Positions 1 to 7,577 of a DNA stretch of 64,000 nucleotides are shown here, piece after piece. The translations under genes and the position numbers were made by a program. Within the stretch, counting starts at the first letter, position 1. Each line of letters opens with the position of its first letter. The notes under the pieces are model-generated. The model was given only the letters and a program-made list of their open reading frames with translations, made no database searches and was not told the origin of the DNA. The DNA comes from Massilia sp. IC2-278. GTDB lineage: Bacteria; Pseudomonadota; Gammaproteobacteria; Burkholderiales; Burkholderiaceae_D. The stretch is taken from the NCBI RefSeq assembly GCF_020708045.1, contig NZ_JAJFES010000007.1, positions 124,001-188,000 on the forward strand. Reading direction: 5' to 3'.

Positions 1-1662
1 GCGGACGTGGCGCTGCGCGTCGACCTGCACCCGCGCACGCGCATGCTGGCGGTAGCCGGCAGCTACCAGCTGGAAAACGCCGGCACCGCGCCGCTGTCGG
101 AACTGGTGGTCTACCAGCGCCCCGGCGCCGACCTGGCCGCGCGCCTGTCGCAGCCGGCGCGCCTGCTCGACGCCGACCGCGCGCGCGGCTTCTACCGCTA
201 CCGCCTGGACACGCCGCTGGCGCCGGGCGCGCGCCTGGCCTATGCGTTCCAGCTGAGCGCCGCGCCGGCCGGGCCGCTCGGCTTCGGCACCGACACGCCG
301 GTGGCCGCGAACGGCAGCTGGCTCACCGACGACGACCTGCCGCGCATCGGCTACCAGGCCGCGGTGGAACTGAGCGACGAACGCGACCGCCGCCGCCATG
401 GCCTGGGCCCGCGCGCCCGGCCCGCGGCTGCGGCGGGCGGGCAGCGCATCCGTTTCGAGGCACTGGTCACGACGAGCGTCGACCAGATCGCGGTGGCGCC
501 CGGCGCGCTGGAACGCGAGTGGATCGCCGGCGAGCGCCGCCACTTCCGCTACCGCGCCGAACTGCCCATCCTGGCGCGCTACGCGATTGCCTCGGCGCGC
601 TATGCGGTGCGCCACGAGCGCTGGCAGGACGTGGCCATCGACGCCTTCTACCAACCCGGCCAGGAAGCGAACGTCGAGCGCCTGGTGCGCGGCGCCAGCG
701 CGGCGCTCGACTACGGCACGCGCGCCTTCGGCTCCTACCGCCTGCACGACCTGCGCCTGGTGGAAACGCCGCGCAGCGCCGGCCCGGCGCGCGCCTTCCC
801 CGGCATGATCGCCCTGCCCGAGAACGGCGCCTTCATCGCACGCGCCGACGGCGCCGAGCGCGGCGAGATCGACTATCCCTTCTACATGGGCGCGTACAAC
901 ACGGCGCGCCAGTGGTGGGGCCAGCAATTGACGTCGCCGAATGCGCTGCTGACCGATGGCCTGGCCGAATACACGGCCCTGATGACGCTGCGCCGCAGCC
1001 TGGGCTCGACCGCGATGCGGCGCTACCTGCGCCAGGACCTGCAAGCCTACCTGCTGGGCCGCGCCACCGCCACCGGGCGCGAGGCGCCGCTGGCGCAGGC
1101 CGGCACCGAGCCCTGGCTGGCGCAGCGCAAGGGCGGGCTGGCGCTATACCTGCTGCAGGACCAGCTGGGCGAAGACAGGGTGAATGCGGTGCTGCGCGAT
1201 TTCCTGGCGCAGTATGGCGCAGAGGCGGGCGCGGATGCGGGTGCGGGCACAGGCACGGCCGCCGACCTGGTGGCGGACCTGCGTGCGGCGGCGCCGGCCG
1301 ACAAGGCTTACCTGGTGCACGATCTGTTCGAGGCGGTGGTGTTGTACGAGAACCGCGCCGACAGCGCCAGCGCACGGCGCCGTCCGGACGGCAAGTACGA
1401 AGTGACCCTACACGCCAGCGCGGCCAAGCTGCGCACCGGCGGCGCGCTCGAGCAGCAGCTGCCGCTGGCCGACTACATCGAATTCGGCGTGGACGACCGC
1501 GACGGCAATCCGCTGGTACGCGACAGGAGGCTGGTGCGCGACCGTACGCTGGTGCTATCCTTTATCGTCGACGCGCAACCGGGACGTGCCGGCATCGATC
1601 CCGACCATAAACTCATCGACAAGAAACCGACAGATAATATGGTTCCTGTCGACAACGAATGA
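1..1662 (+). CDS. M1 peptidase-like C-terminal part of an ABC permease/aminopeptidase-type protein (5' end outside window)
   Basis: The reading frame is open from the first base, so the gene starts upstream of the window; 553 residues are visible. The fold signature is that of the gluzincin (M1) aminopeptidase domain found at the end of large ABC-2 permease/M1 fusion proteins: a GMIALPEN segment near base 803 matches the GAMEN substrate loop, and QWWGQQ near base 910 matches the conserved HQWWG region. However, the HExxH zinc motif reads Y-N-T-A-R (bases 895-909), and the third ligand position of the NEGFAxY-type motif is Asp (TDGLAEY, bases 952-972). All zinc-binding and catalytic positions are thus replaced, so peptidase activity is unlikely. 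The fusion assignment is inference because no membrane segments lie in the visible part. It is followed by an unrelated small gene after 40 bases. Confidence 0.7.
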   Translation, partial: ADVALRVDLHPRTRMLAVAGSYQLENAGTAPLSELVVYQRPGADLAARLSQPARLLDADRARGFYRYRLDTPLAPGARLAYAFQLSAAPAGPLGFGTDTPVAANGSWLTDDDLPRIGYQAAVELSDERDRRRHGLGPRARPAAAAGGQRIRFEALVTTSVDQIAVAPGALEREWIAGERRHFRYRAELPILARYAIASARYAVRHERWQDVAIDAFYQPGQEANVERLVRGASAALDYGTRAFGSYRLHDLRLVETPRSAGPARAFPGMIALPENGAFIARADGAERGEIDYPFYMGAYNTARQWWGQQLTSPNALLTDGLAEYTALMTLRRSLGSTAMRRYLRQDLQAYLLGRATATGREAPLAQAGTEPWLAQRKGGLALYLLQDQLGEDRVNAVLRDFLAQYGAEAGADAGAGTGTAADLVADLRAAAPADKAYLVHDLFEAVVLYENRADSASARRRPDGKYEVTLHASAAKLRTGGALEQQLPLADYIEFGVDDRDGNPLVRDRRLVRDRTLVLSFIVDAQPGRAGIDPDHKLIDKKPTDNMVPVDNE

Positions 1663-1702
1663 TTCTCGATATATCATCCAAACCACTATTCACAGTGAGG
1701 TT

Positions 1703-1912
1703 ATGATGTCGCCCATGGTCGCCGAAATTAGCGAAAAAATTCAACTGCTGAGCGCTGAAGAAAAGAACGAGCTGTTGCGCGTGCTATTGAAGGACGTCGA
1801 CGGCGCCGACGAGGATGCCGACGAAGCCTGGCGCAATGAAGTGGTACGCCGCGTCAAGGCGATCCGGAATGGCGAAGCGGCGATCAAGGCGCTGCAGGAT
1901 TGGCAGGAATAA
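1703..1912 (+). CDS. putative addiction module antitoxin (TIGR02574-like), orphan
   Basis: A 69-residue acidic, helical protein. The N-terminal pattern EISEKIQLLSAEEKNELLRV followed by Trp and a C-terminal stretch RVKAIRNGEAAIKALQDW resembles the addiction-module component family TIGR02574/PF09720, where the small protein counteracts a RelE/ParE-type toxin. Start chosen at the first of two adjacent ATG codons (1703, 1706), preceded by GTGAGG. A longer frame reaches back to 1586 but overlaps the upstream gene. No toxin gene follows: a strong terminator lies 28 bases downstream and then repeats. It may be a solitary antitoxin, a remnant, or a regulator. Confidence 0.6.
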   Translation: MMSPMVAEISEKIQLLSAEEKNELLRVLLKDVDGADEDADEAWRNEVVRRVKAIRNGEAAIKALQDWQE

Positions 1913-1936
1913 GCGCTGTCGAAGATATTCGGATAA

Positions 1937-1972
1937 TAAAAAACCGCGATGTAAAGATCGCGGTTTTTTTTC
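1937..1972 (+). terminator. rho-independent terminator after the antitoxin-like gene
   Basis: Stem AACCGCGAT / ATCGCGGTT with a 6-base loop, followed by a run of eight T residues. It closes the transcript of the small gene ending at 1912. Confidence 0.85.
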
Positions 1973-2022
1973 GTCTCGAGAATATGAATTGGTCGATATG
2001 GCGGAATATCCGGCGGCGCTGA

Positions 2023-2225
2023 CCGTAGGGTGGGCACTCTGTGCCCAAGCGGAACGATGATTATCGGCGACGTCTCAATTCATCGAAAATAAGGCATACC
2101 GGCGGCGTGTCCAAAAGCGCATCGTTAGCGTTTCCATCCAATTCATGCGCCGCGGAGCGAGTCATGTCGGCCGCAGGCTCCGGACAAGCACGTAACCGCG
2201 TGGGCACGGAGTGCCCACCGTACGT
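2023..2225. repeat. composite palindromic repeat, two inverted copies (203 bp)
   Basis: The left copy (2023-2055) reads CCGTAGGGTGGGCACTCTGT and continues as GCCCAAGCGGAAC. The right copy (2194-2225) is the inverse complement, ending GTGCCCACCGTACG. Each copy is itself a hairpin (GTGGGCAC / GTGCCCAC with a 3-base loop). The GTAGGGTGG ends point outwards and the GCGG ends inwards, giving a structure like a small inverted-repeat element. The 138-base interior has no recognisable gene. The same unit recurs at 11678-11872 and 50104-50275. It fills the gap between the antitoxin-like gene and topB. Confidence 0.8.
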
Positions 2226-2278
2226 TGATGTCAACAGTGACCGCATGGGTCACCGGATATCAACGATCGGACGCGAAA

Positions 2279-4912
2279 CTACTTCTTCGCCGCGGTCGCG
2301 CGCTTGGCCGCCGGCTTTTTCGCCGCGACGGTTTTCGCCGCCGCCTTGGCCGCCGGCTTCTTCGTCACCTTGGTCTCGACCGCCGCGCCATCGACACCGG
2401 CCGCGTCGTCGTTGGCCGCCTTGCCCTTGGCCGCCGGCTTGGCCTTGCGCTCCTCGAACTCGAAGCTGATCTTGCCGTCCTTGCCGCGCGTCAGGTAAGC
2501 CTTGAATGGACGGCGGGTGCGCTGCGATACGAAGCCCGGCAGCAAATCGGTCTTGCCGTCGTTCAGCAGCTTGGCCATCTGCTCGGGCAGGATTTCCTGC
2601 TGCAGGATGATGCGGCCGCTGCGGAAGTCGCAGGTCTTGGGCTTGGCGACCTGGTGTTCGCACACGTAGGCCAGGCCCATCTCGTACACGCCGCCGGCGC
2701 ACTTCGGGCAAGGTCCGAGCGGAGTCTGGCCGGTGAAGTCGACGCCCTCGCCTTCTTCGCCTTCGGCCGCGTCCTGGCCGAAATCGAATTCCAGCTTGAA
2801 GTTGTTGATGTCCTCGTCGCGCACGATGCGCAGGATCGCCGCGAACGGACGGCCCATCTTCGAGCGGAAGCCCTGCAGCGGACCGATGGTGCGGTTGGCC
2901 AGCAGTTCCTCGACCTCGTTGATCTCGAACTGGCGGCTGCCCGGGGTCTTGCTCATCGAGAAGTCGCACTTGGTGCAGGCGAAGCGGCGGTAGTTTTCCT
3001 TGACCACGCCGGCGCAGTTCGGGCACGGCGTCTGCAGCGTCGCGTACTCGCCGGGAATCGTGTCGTTGTCGTATTCCTTGGCGCGCTTGACGATGATCTG
3101 GGTCATCTGGGCGATTTCGCGCATGAATTCTTCACGCGAGATCTTGCCCTTCTCCATCTGCGACAGCTTGTATTCCCATTCGCCGGTCAGTTCCGGGGCC
3201 GTGAGTTCGTTCACGCCCAGGCCGCGCAGCAGGGTCATCAGCTGCGACGCCTTGGCGGTCGGGATCAGCTCGCGGCCTTCGCGGATCAGGTATTTCTCGG
3301 TCAGCAGGCCCTCGATGATGGCGGCGCGCGTCGCCGGCGTGCCCAGGCCCTTGCCGGCCATGGCGTCGCGCAGCTCATCCGAGTCGACCAGCTTGCCGGC
3401 GCCTTCCATTGCCGACAGCAGGGTCGCTTCCGAATAGCGCGCAGGCGGTTTCGTGACCAGGCCGTTCGCCGTGACCTTCTCGGTCAGCACCTTCTCGCCC
3501 TTGGCCACAGGGACCAGGGTGGCGCCGTCCTTGTCGTCGCCGGTCGTGTCCTTGCCGTAGATGGCCAGCCAGCCGGGATTGGTCATGACCTTGCCTTCGG
3601 TCTTGAACTGGTGGCCCGACACTTCGGTGAAGCGGGTCGTGACCAGGAACTCGGCCGGCGGGAAGAATACGGCCATGAAGCGGCGCGTGACCAGGTCGTA
3701 CAGCTTCTGTTCCGGCTCGGACAAATTCTTCGGCGCCACGCCGGTCGGGATGATGGCGAAGTGGTCCGAGATCTTGGTGTTATCAAAAATGCGCTTGTTC
3801 GGCTTGACCCAGCCGTTCTTGCTGATCTGCTTGGCGAACTGGTGGTAATTGTTGTTCTCCGCCAGCGACTCCATGGTCGACTTGACGGTGCCGACATAGT
3901 CTTCCGGCAGATGGCGCGAATCGGTACGCGGGTAGGTCAGCACCTTGTGCTTTTCGTACAGCGCCTGGGCCAGGCCCAGGGTGTTCTTGGCCGAGAAGCC
4001 GAAGCGGCCGTTGGCCTCGCGCTGCAGGCTGGTCAGGTCGAACAGGGCCGGCGCCATCGAGGTGGTCGGCTTCGATTCCTCGGTGACCGTGCCCTGCTTG
4101 CCGCGGCAGGCGGCGGCGATGGAATCGGCGGCGGCCTTGCTCCACAGGCGCTCGGCGCGCTTTTCCGGATCGTTCTCGTCCTTCTTGAATTTCTGGTCGA
4201 GCCAGCGCCCTTCGTAGATGCCGGCGGCGCACACGAACTCGGCGCGCACTTCCCAGTAATCGCGCGGGACGAACTTCTTGATCTTTTCTTCGCGCTCGAC
4301 CACGATCGACAGGGTCGGCGTCTGCACGCGGCCCACGGTTGTCAGGTAGAACCCACCCTCCTTCGAGTTGAAGGCGGTCATGGCGCGGGTGCCATTGATG
4401 CCGATCAGCCAGTCGGCTTCCGAGCGGCAGCGCGCGGCGTCGGCCAGCGGCAGCATTTCCTGGTCGCTGCGCAATTGCTTGAAGCCTTCGCGGATCGCGG
4501 TCGGCGTCATCGACTGCAGCCACAGGCGCTTGACCGGCTGCTTGGCTTTCGCATGCTGCGCGATCAGGCGGAAGATCAGTTCCCCTTCGCGCCCGGCGTC
4601 ACATGCGTTGATGAGGGTGGTGACGTCCTTGCGCTTGATCAGCTTGTTCAGCACTTTCAGGCGCGACTCGGTCTTGGCAATCGGATTCAGCGCGAAGTGC
4701 GGTGGAATCATCGGCAGGTGGGTGAAGCTCCATTTGCCGCGCTTGACATCGTATTCTTCCGGCACCGCGATTTCCAGCAGGTGGCCGACAGCCGACGACA
4801 GGACGTATTCGTCGTTTTCGAAATACTCATCGTGCTTGGTGAAGCCGCCCAGCGTCTTGGCGATGTCATTCGCGACGGAGGGCTTCTCGGCGATGATGAG
4901 GGTTTTGGTCAT
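2279..4912 (-). CDS. topB: DNA topoisomerase III
   Basis: 877-residue type IA topoisomerase, which unlinks single-stranded DNA and decatenates replication intermediates. A TOPRIM domain opens the protein (TLIIAEKPSVA at the N-terminus; acidic DAGREGEL motif). The active-site tyrosine lies in TYPRTDSRHLPED at about residue 327, matching Tyr328 of E. coli TopB. Beyond the usual 650 residues there is a long C-terminal part with two Cys-rich zinc-ribbon segments (CPNC...CTKC and CPKC...C), two topoisomerase C-terminal repeats (GPLQGFRSKMGRPFAAIL; LLPGFVSQRTRRPFKAYL), and an Ala/Lys-rich tail of about 60 residues that probably binds nucleic acid. It is transcribed away from the disordered-protein gene at 5259. 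Confidence 0.95.
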   Translation of the reverse strand: MTKTLIIAEKPSVANDIAKTLGGFTKHDEYFENDEYVLSSAVGHLLEIAVPEEYDVKRGKWSFTHLPMIPPHFALNPIAKTESRLKVLNKLIKRKDVTTLINACDAGREGELIFRLIAQHAKAKQPVKRLWLQSMTPTAIREGFKQLRSDQEMLPLADAARCRSEADWLIGINGTRAMTAFNSKEGGFYLTTVGRVQTPTLSIVVEREEKIKKFVPRDYWEVRAEFVCAAGIYEGRWLDQKFKKDENDPEKRAERLWSKAAADSIAAACRGKQGTVTEESKPTTSMAPALFDLTSLQREANGRFGFSAKNTLGLAQALYEKHKVLTYPRTDSRHLPEDYVGTVKSTMESLAENNNYHQFAKQISKNGWVKPNKRIFDNTKISDHFAIIPTGVAPKNLSEPEQKLYDLVTRRFMAVFFPPAEFLVTTRFTEVSGHQFKTEGKVMTNPGWLAIYGKDTTGDDKDGATLVPVAKGEKVLTEKVTANGLVTKPPARYSEATLLSAMEGAGKLVDSDELRDAMAGKGLGTPATRAAIIEGLLTEKYLIREGRELIPTAKASQLMTLLRGLGVNELTAPELTGEWEYKLSQMEKGKISREEFMREIAQMTQIIVKRAKEYDNDTIPGEYATLQTPCPNCAGVVKENYRRFACTKCDFSMSKTPGSRQFEINEVEELLANRTIGPLQGFRSKMGRPFAAILRIVRDEDINNFKLEFDFGQDAAEGEEGEGVDFTGQTPLGPCPKCAGGVYEMGLAYVCEHQVAKPKTCDFRSGRIILQQEILPEQMAKLLNDGKTDLLPGFVSQRTRRPFKAYLTRGKDGKISFEFEERKAKPAAKGKAANDDAAGVDGAAVETKVTKKPAAKAAAKTVAAKKPAAKRATAAKK

Positions 4913-5258
4913 AGGGTTTCTCGTCGTACTTATATTAGAGGTCGGGCCTGCGCATCATACATGCTCGAAAGCGGAACCTAGTGTCTTGATGGTAACAGTC
5001 TGGAATAAGCGGCCAATGATAAGCGCGTTATCGCGCAGTTCGCAAGTGGACTCTGCACCTCTGTTGTGCAGCGCAAGCAGATGCCGCGCCGAAACCGGGC
5101 GTACCGGCAACGGCCTGGCCGGGCCCGATGCACGAATGAAAGTGGGCGCTTTCCTACATGGGATCGGACACCATTCCGATAGAAGCGGCGCGGCCGTGCG
5201 CGCATGATCGCCCTGTTGGCGGATCGACCAGCCGCCGTTTTGATGGGAGGAAATGACC
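4913..5258. other. intergenic region between topB and a divergent small gene
   Basis: 346 bases without a convincing gene. It must hold the promoters of topB (minus) and of the gene at 5259 (plus). I see two small hairpins (GCGCG-TTAT-CGCGC at 5023-5036; CTGCAC/GTGCAG at 5053-5071) but no clear promoter boxes or known riboswitch. Confidence 0.4.
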
Positions 5259-5753
5259 ATGAGCCACAAACACAAAGGCATGGTGAACGAACACGGGCGC
5301 AGCGTCTCGCGCGAAAAAATGGTGCCGGTGGCCGAAGGCAGCCAGCAGGGCAAGGCGCCGGGCGCGGTTGCCGCATCGGCGCCGAACTCGCAGTCGTGGA
5401 CGCCGAACTCGGAGCAGGGTACGGCCAGTAATTCGCAATCGGGCTCGCTCGGCGCCCAGCAACAGACCGTGGGCGGCGACCCCGACCGCGGGCGCGGCGT
5501 GGCATCCCAGGGCGGCGGCTGGAGCGCACGCCAGAAGGGCCAGCGCATGCAGGCGCGCGCCGAGGAAGAACGGCTGGGCATGTCGCAGCAGTCCGGCTAT
5601 GGCGGGCTTGAGCAGGACCAGCGCGCCGGCTCGCAGGAGTCGGCCGGCGGACCGGCAGCCTCGAAGCAGACGAGCGTGAGCGGGTCGCAGAGCGGAGGAC
5701 AGCCGAACCAGCCGTCGTCGGACTACAGCAAGGACAAGGGCAAGGGCAAATAA
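5259..5753 (+). CDS. disordered Gly/Ser/Gln-rich hypothetical protein
   Basis: 164 residues of very hydrophilic, low-complexity sequence rich in Gly, Ser, Gln and Ala, with no Cys, no membrane segment and no signal peptide. It opens with a basic stretch (MSHKHKGMVNEHGRS), has a central charged patch (ARQKGQRMQARAEEERLG) and ends in the Lys-rich tail SKDKGKGK. I do not recognise a family. Start taken at the second ATG (5259) because GGGAGG at 5245-5250 sits 8 bases before it; the ATG at 5253 is only 2 bases away. Stress-induced or DNA/RNA-associated disordered proteins look like this, but no function can be assigned. Codon use has the strong third-position GC of its neighbours. Confidence 0.7.
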   Translation: MSHKHKGMVNEHGRSVSREKMVPVAEGSQQGKAPGAVAASAPNSQSWTPNSEQGTASNSQSGSLGAQQQTVGGDPDRGRGVASQGGGWSARQKGQRMQARAEEERLGMSQQSGYGGLEQDQRAGSQESAGGPAASKQTSVSGSQSGGQPNQPSSDYSKDKGKGK

Positions 5754-5798
5754 GCGCCTCGGCCATGGGCGGCCATGCCGCCCTTTTCTCTGCCTCAC

Positions 5799-5822
5799 AA
5801 TTAAATCGCTTGCTATCTAATT
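5799..5822 (+). promoter_or_regulatory. putative OhrR operator upstream of ohrR
   Basis: AATTAAATCGCTTGCTATCT then AATT. The same sequence in inverse orientation (two mismatches in 22) lies upstream of ohr at 6361-6383. Placement right before a MarR/OhrR gene and before its target gene points to an autoregulatory operator; it overlaps the region where the promoter should be. Confidence 0.65.
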
Positions 5823-5844
5823 TTGCGCGATGTATATTGGACAC

Positions 5845-6306
5845 ATGACGAACAAGAACGCCACTGCCAAGGACGCTTTCCTCCGGCTCGACAACCAGCT
5901 GTGCTTCGCCCTGTACTCGGCCAACCTGGCGATGAACAAGGTCTACCGCAAGCACCTGGCCGAGCTTGGCCTGACCTATCCGCAATACCTGGTCATGCTG
6001 GTGCTGTGGGAAGACGATGGCCTCACGGTGTCCGAACTGGGCGAGCGCCTGTTCCTCGATTCGGCCACGCTCACGCCCCTGCTCAAGCGGCTGCAGGCGG
6101 CCGGGCTGGTGAGCCGCGAACGCGGCGTCGAGGACGAGCGGCAAGTGCTGGTGCGTCTCACGGCGGAGGGCCGGGCGCTGCGCAAGGAGGCGAAGTCCGT
6201 GCCGGAAAATGTGTTCTGCGCCACGGGTTGCCAGCCAGAACAGCTGCAGGCCATCCGGCGCGATCTCGAACAATTGCGCGCGAGCTTGTCCGAACATACG
6301 GAATAA
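5845..6306 (+). CDS. ohrR: MarR-family organic peroxide sensor OhrR
   Basis: 153-residue winged-helix repressor. The reactive cysteine of the OhrR family is in [20 protein letters not shown] (Cys20 from this start), followed by the [12 protein letters not shown] helix and the recognition segment [17 protein letters not shown] with the wing [10 protein letters not shown]. Two more cysteines (VFCATGC, residues 125 and 129) fit the two-Cys Xanthomonas-type OhrR, in which peroxide oxidation forms a disulfide that releases DNA. Start 5845 (MTNKN) chosen over 5830 because the latter abuts the operator; neither has a strong ribosome binding site. It is followed by ohr, its usual target. Matching operator-like sequences sit before both genes, so autorepression plus control of ohr is likely. 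Confidence 0.9.
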   Translation: MTNKNATAKDAFLRLDNQLCFALYSANLAMNKVYRKHLAELGLTYPQYLVMLVLWEDDGLTVSELGERLFLDSATLTPLLKRLQAAGLVSRERGVEDERQVLVRLTAEGRALRKEAKSVPENVFCATGCQPEQLQAIRRDLEQLRASLSEHTE

Positions 6307-6360
6307 CACCCTGCCCTGCACCCGGAGCGACAGCCAGGGTGCGGCAGCAAGCGTGTGGCT

Positions 6361-6383
6361 AATTAGATAGCGCACGATTTAAT
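6361..6383 (-). promoter_or_regulatory. putative OhrR operator upstream of ohr
   Basis: AATTAGATAGCGCACGATTT followed by AAT; its complement, TTAAATCGTGCGCTATCTAATT, is nearly identical to the site before ohrR (5799-5822). It lies 63 bases before the ohr start codon. Confidence 0.65.
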
Positions 6384-6445
6384 CGACAGCGATACGGTTA
6401 CGTGGTCCGCCGCTGCATCTTGTCCACCACGCTTTGGAGAAAAAC

Positions 6446-6871
6446 ATGTCCGTCGAAAAAGTTCTTTACCGTGCCACCGCCACTGCCACCGGAGGCCGCG
6501 ATGGCCGCGCCGTCTCGTCCGACCAGCAGCTCGACATCGCCTTGGCCACCCCGCGCGAACTCGGCGGCGCGGGCGGCGCCGGCACCAATCCCGAGCAATT
6601 GTTCGCCGCGGGCTATGCGGCCTGCTTCATGGGCGCGATGAAGTTTGTCGCCGCCAAAGACAAGCTGGCGCTCCCGGGCGACACCACGGTCCAGGGCCAT
6701 GTCGGCATCGGCCCCATCCCTACCGGTTTCGGCATCGAAGTGACACTCGATATCTCGGTTCCGGGCCTGCCGCGCGAGGCCGTGCAAGCGCTGGTGGAAA
6801 AGGCCCACGTCGTCTGCCCTTACTCGAACGCGACCCGCGGCAACATCGACGTGACCCTGAACGTCTTGTAA
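6446..6871 (+). CDS. ohr: organic hydroperoxide resistance protein Ohr
   Basis: 141-residue OsmC/Ohr-family thiol peroxidase that reduces organic hydroperoxides in the cytoplasm, normally with lipoyl proteins as reductant. The two catalytic cysteines are in [12 protein letters not shown] (Cys60) and [12 protein letters not shown] (Cys124), with the Ohr-type spacing. The length is typical. ATG at 6446 follows GGAGA with 5 bases spacing. It lies 139 bases after ohrR, in the same direction, with its own operator-like sequence, so it may be transcribed separately under OhrR. Confidence 0.95.
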   Translation: MSVEKVLYRATATATGGRDGRAVSSDQQLDIALATPRELGGAGGAGTNPEQLFAAGYAACFMGAMKFVAAKDKLALPGDTTVQGHVGIGPIPTGFGIEVTLDISVPGLPREAVQALVEKAHVVCPYSNATRGNIDVTLNVL

Positions 6872-6879
6872 GCACCAAA

Positions 6880-6909
6880 GAAAACGGCCTGCTGGAAAGC
6901 AGGCCGTTC
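6880..6909 (-). terminator. terminator hairpin between ohr and smg
   Basis: Stem AACGGCCTGCT / AGCAGGCCGTT with a 4-base loop. The A-rich run before it becomes GTTTTC on the minus strand, so it serves best as the terminator of smg; on the plus strand it could also stop ohr transcription. Confidence 0.6.
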
Positions 6910-6940
6910 AGGATACGGTAGCGAGACAGGCTGTATCGGT

Positions 6941-7405
6941 TCAGTGCAGCAGGCGCGGCGCCTGTTCGTCGTCGGAACCGAACCAGTCGTCGAACATCAA
7001 TGCGTCGGGCTCCTTGCCCTGGCTCCACATCAGCATCAGGACGATGATCTTCAGCTTGCTCAGCGTGACCGGCGATTCGTCGACCGCGAGTGCGCGCTCG
7101 ATGATGATTTCGCGCTGCACCGGGCTGATGAGACGGGCGCTTTCCAGGAACTGGATGAAGCCGATCGCTTCGCTGCCGAGTTCGAGGTATTCCTCGTCCA
7201 CGTAGTAGCGGGTGCCGGTGGAGGCGACCACGTCGGCCAATTCCTCGGCCGCCATTTCGTTAAGACCCGTGAGCCAATCGATGGCCTCGCAGATCTCGAA
7301 GTCGTCGAAGCCGACGGCGGAGAGTTTGCGTGCCAGTGCAGCCGGCTCGGGGCAGGCTTCGGGACGATAGTACGTCTCGTAGAGGTAGACCAGGATGTCG
7401 AACAT
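6941..7405 (-). CDS. smg: Smg/DUF494 family protein
   Basis: 154-residue acidic cytoplasmic protein of the Smg (DUF494) family, recognisable by the opening [12 protein letters not shown] and by [16 protein letters not shown]. The family commonly sits just downstream of dprA in proteobacteria; its molecular role is not established. Start set at the ATG giving MFDILVYL; a longer frame upstream lacks family similarity. It follows dprA in the same direction after about 170 bases. In many relatives a type IA topoisomerase comes next; here the ohrR-ohr pair and a disordered-protein gene stand between smg and topB. Confidence 0.85.
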   Translation of the reverse strand: MFDILVYLYETYYRPEACPEPAALARKLSAVGFDDFEICEAIDWLTGLNEMAAEELADVVASTGTRYYVDEEYLELGSEAIGFIQFLESARLISPVQREIIIERALAVDESPVTLSKLKIIVLMLMWSQGKEPDALMFDDWFGSDDEQAPRLLH

Positions 7406-7577
7406 AGTGACGCTACTGTAGCAGCTAAGCTCGCAAGGGCACAAGCTTGCCGCGCGCGCAGGCATCGCGTGCGCGAAATTCGTCGTTTTTCGGCCTTATC
7501 GGTTCGTATAGCTGTCTGACCAATTGTCGAGTTTGCGTTCCTATCGGACATGCCAATGCGCATATTCAAGAACGCAT

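Noticed and set aside
2023-2225. CRISPR array
   Set aside because: Only two inverted palindromes with one long interior; no regular direct repeats or cas genes.
2225-4981. Long open frame opposite topB (about 918 residues)
   Set aside because: Mirror of a well-supported gene in a GC-rich genome; no family motif; typical antisense artefact.
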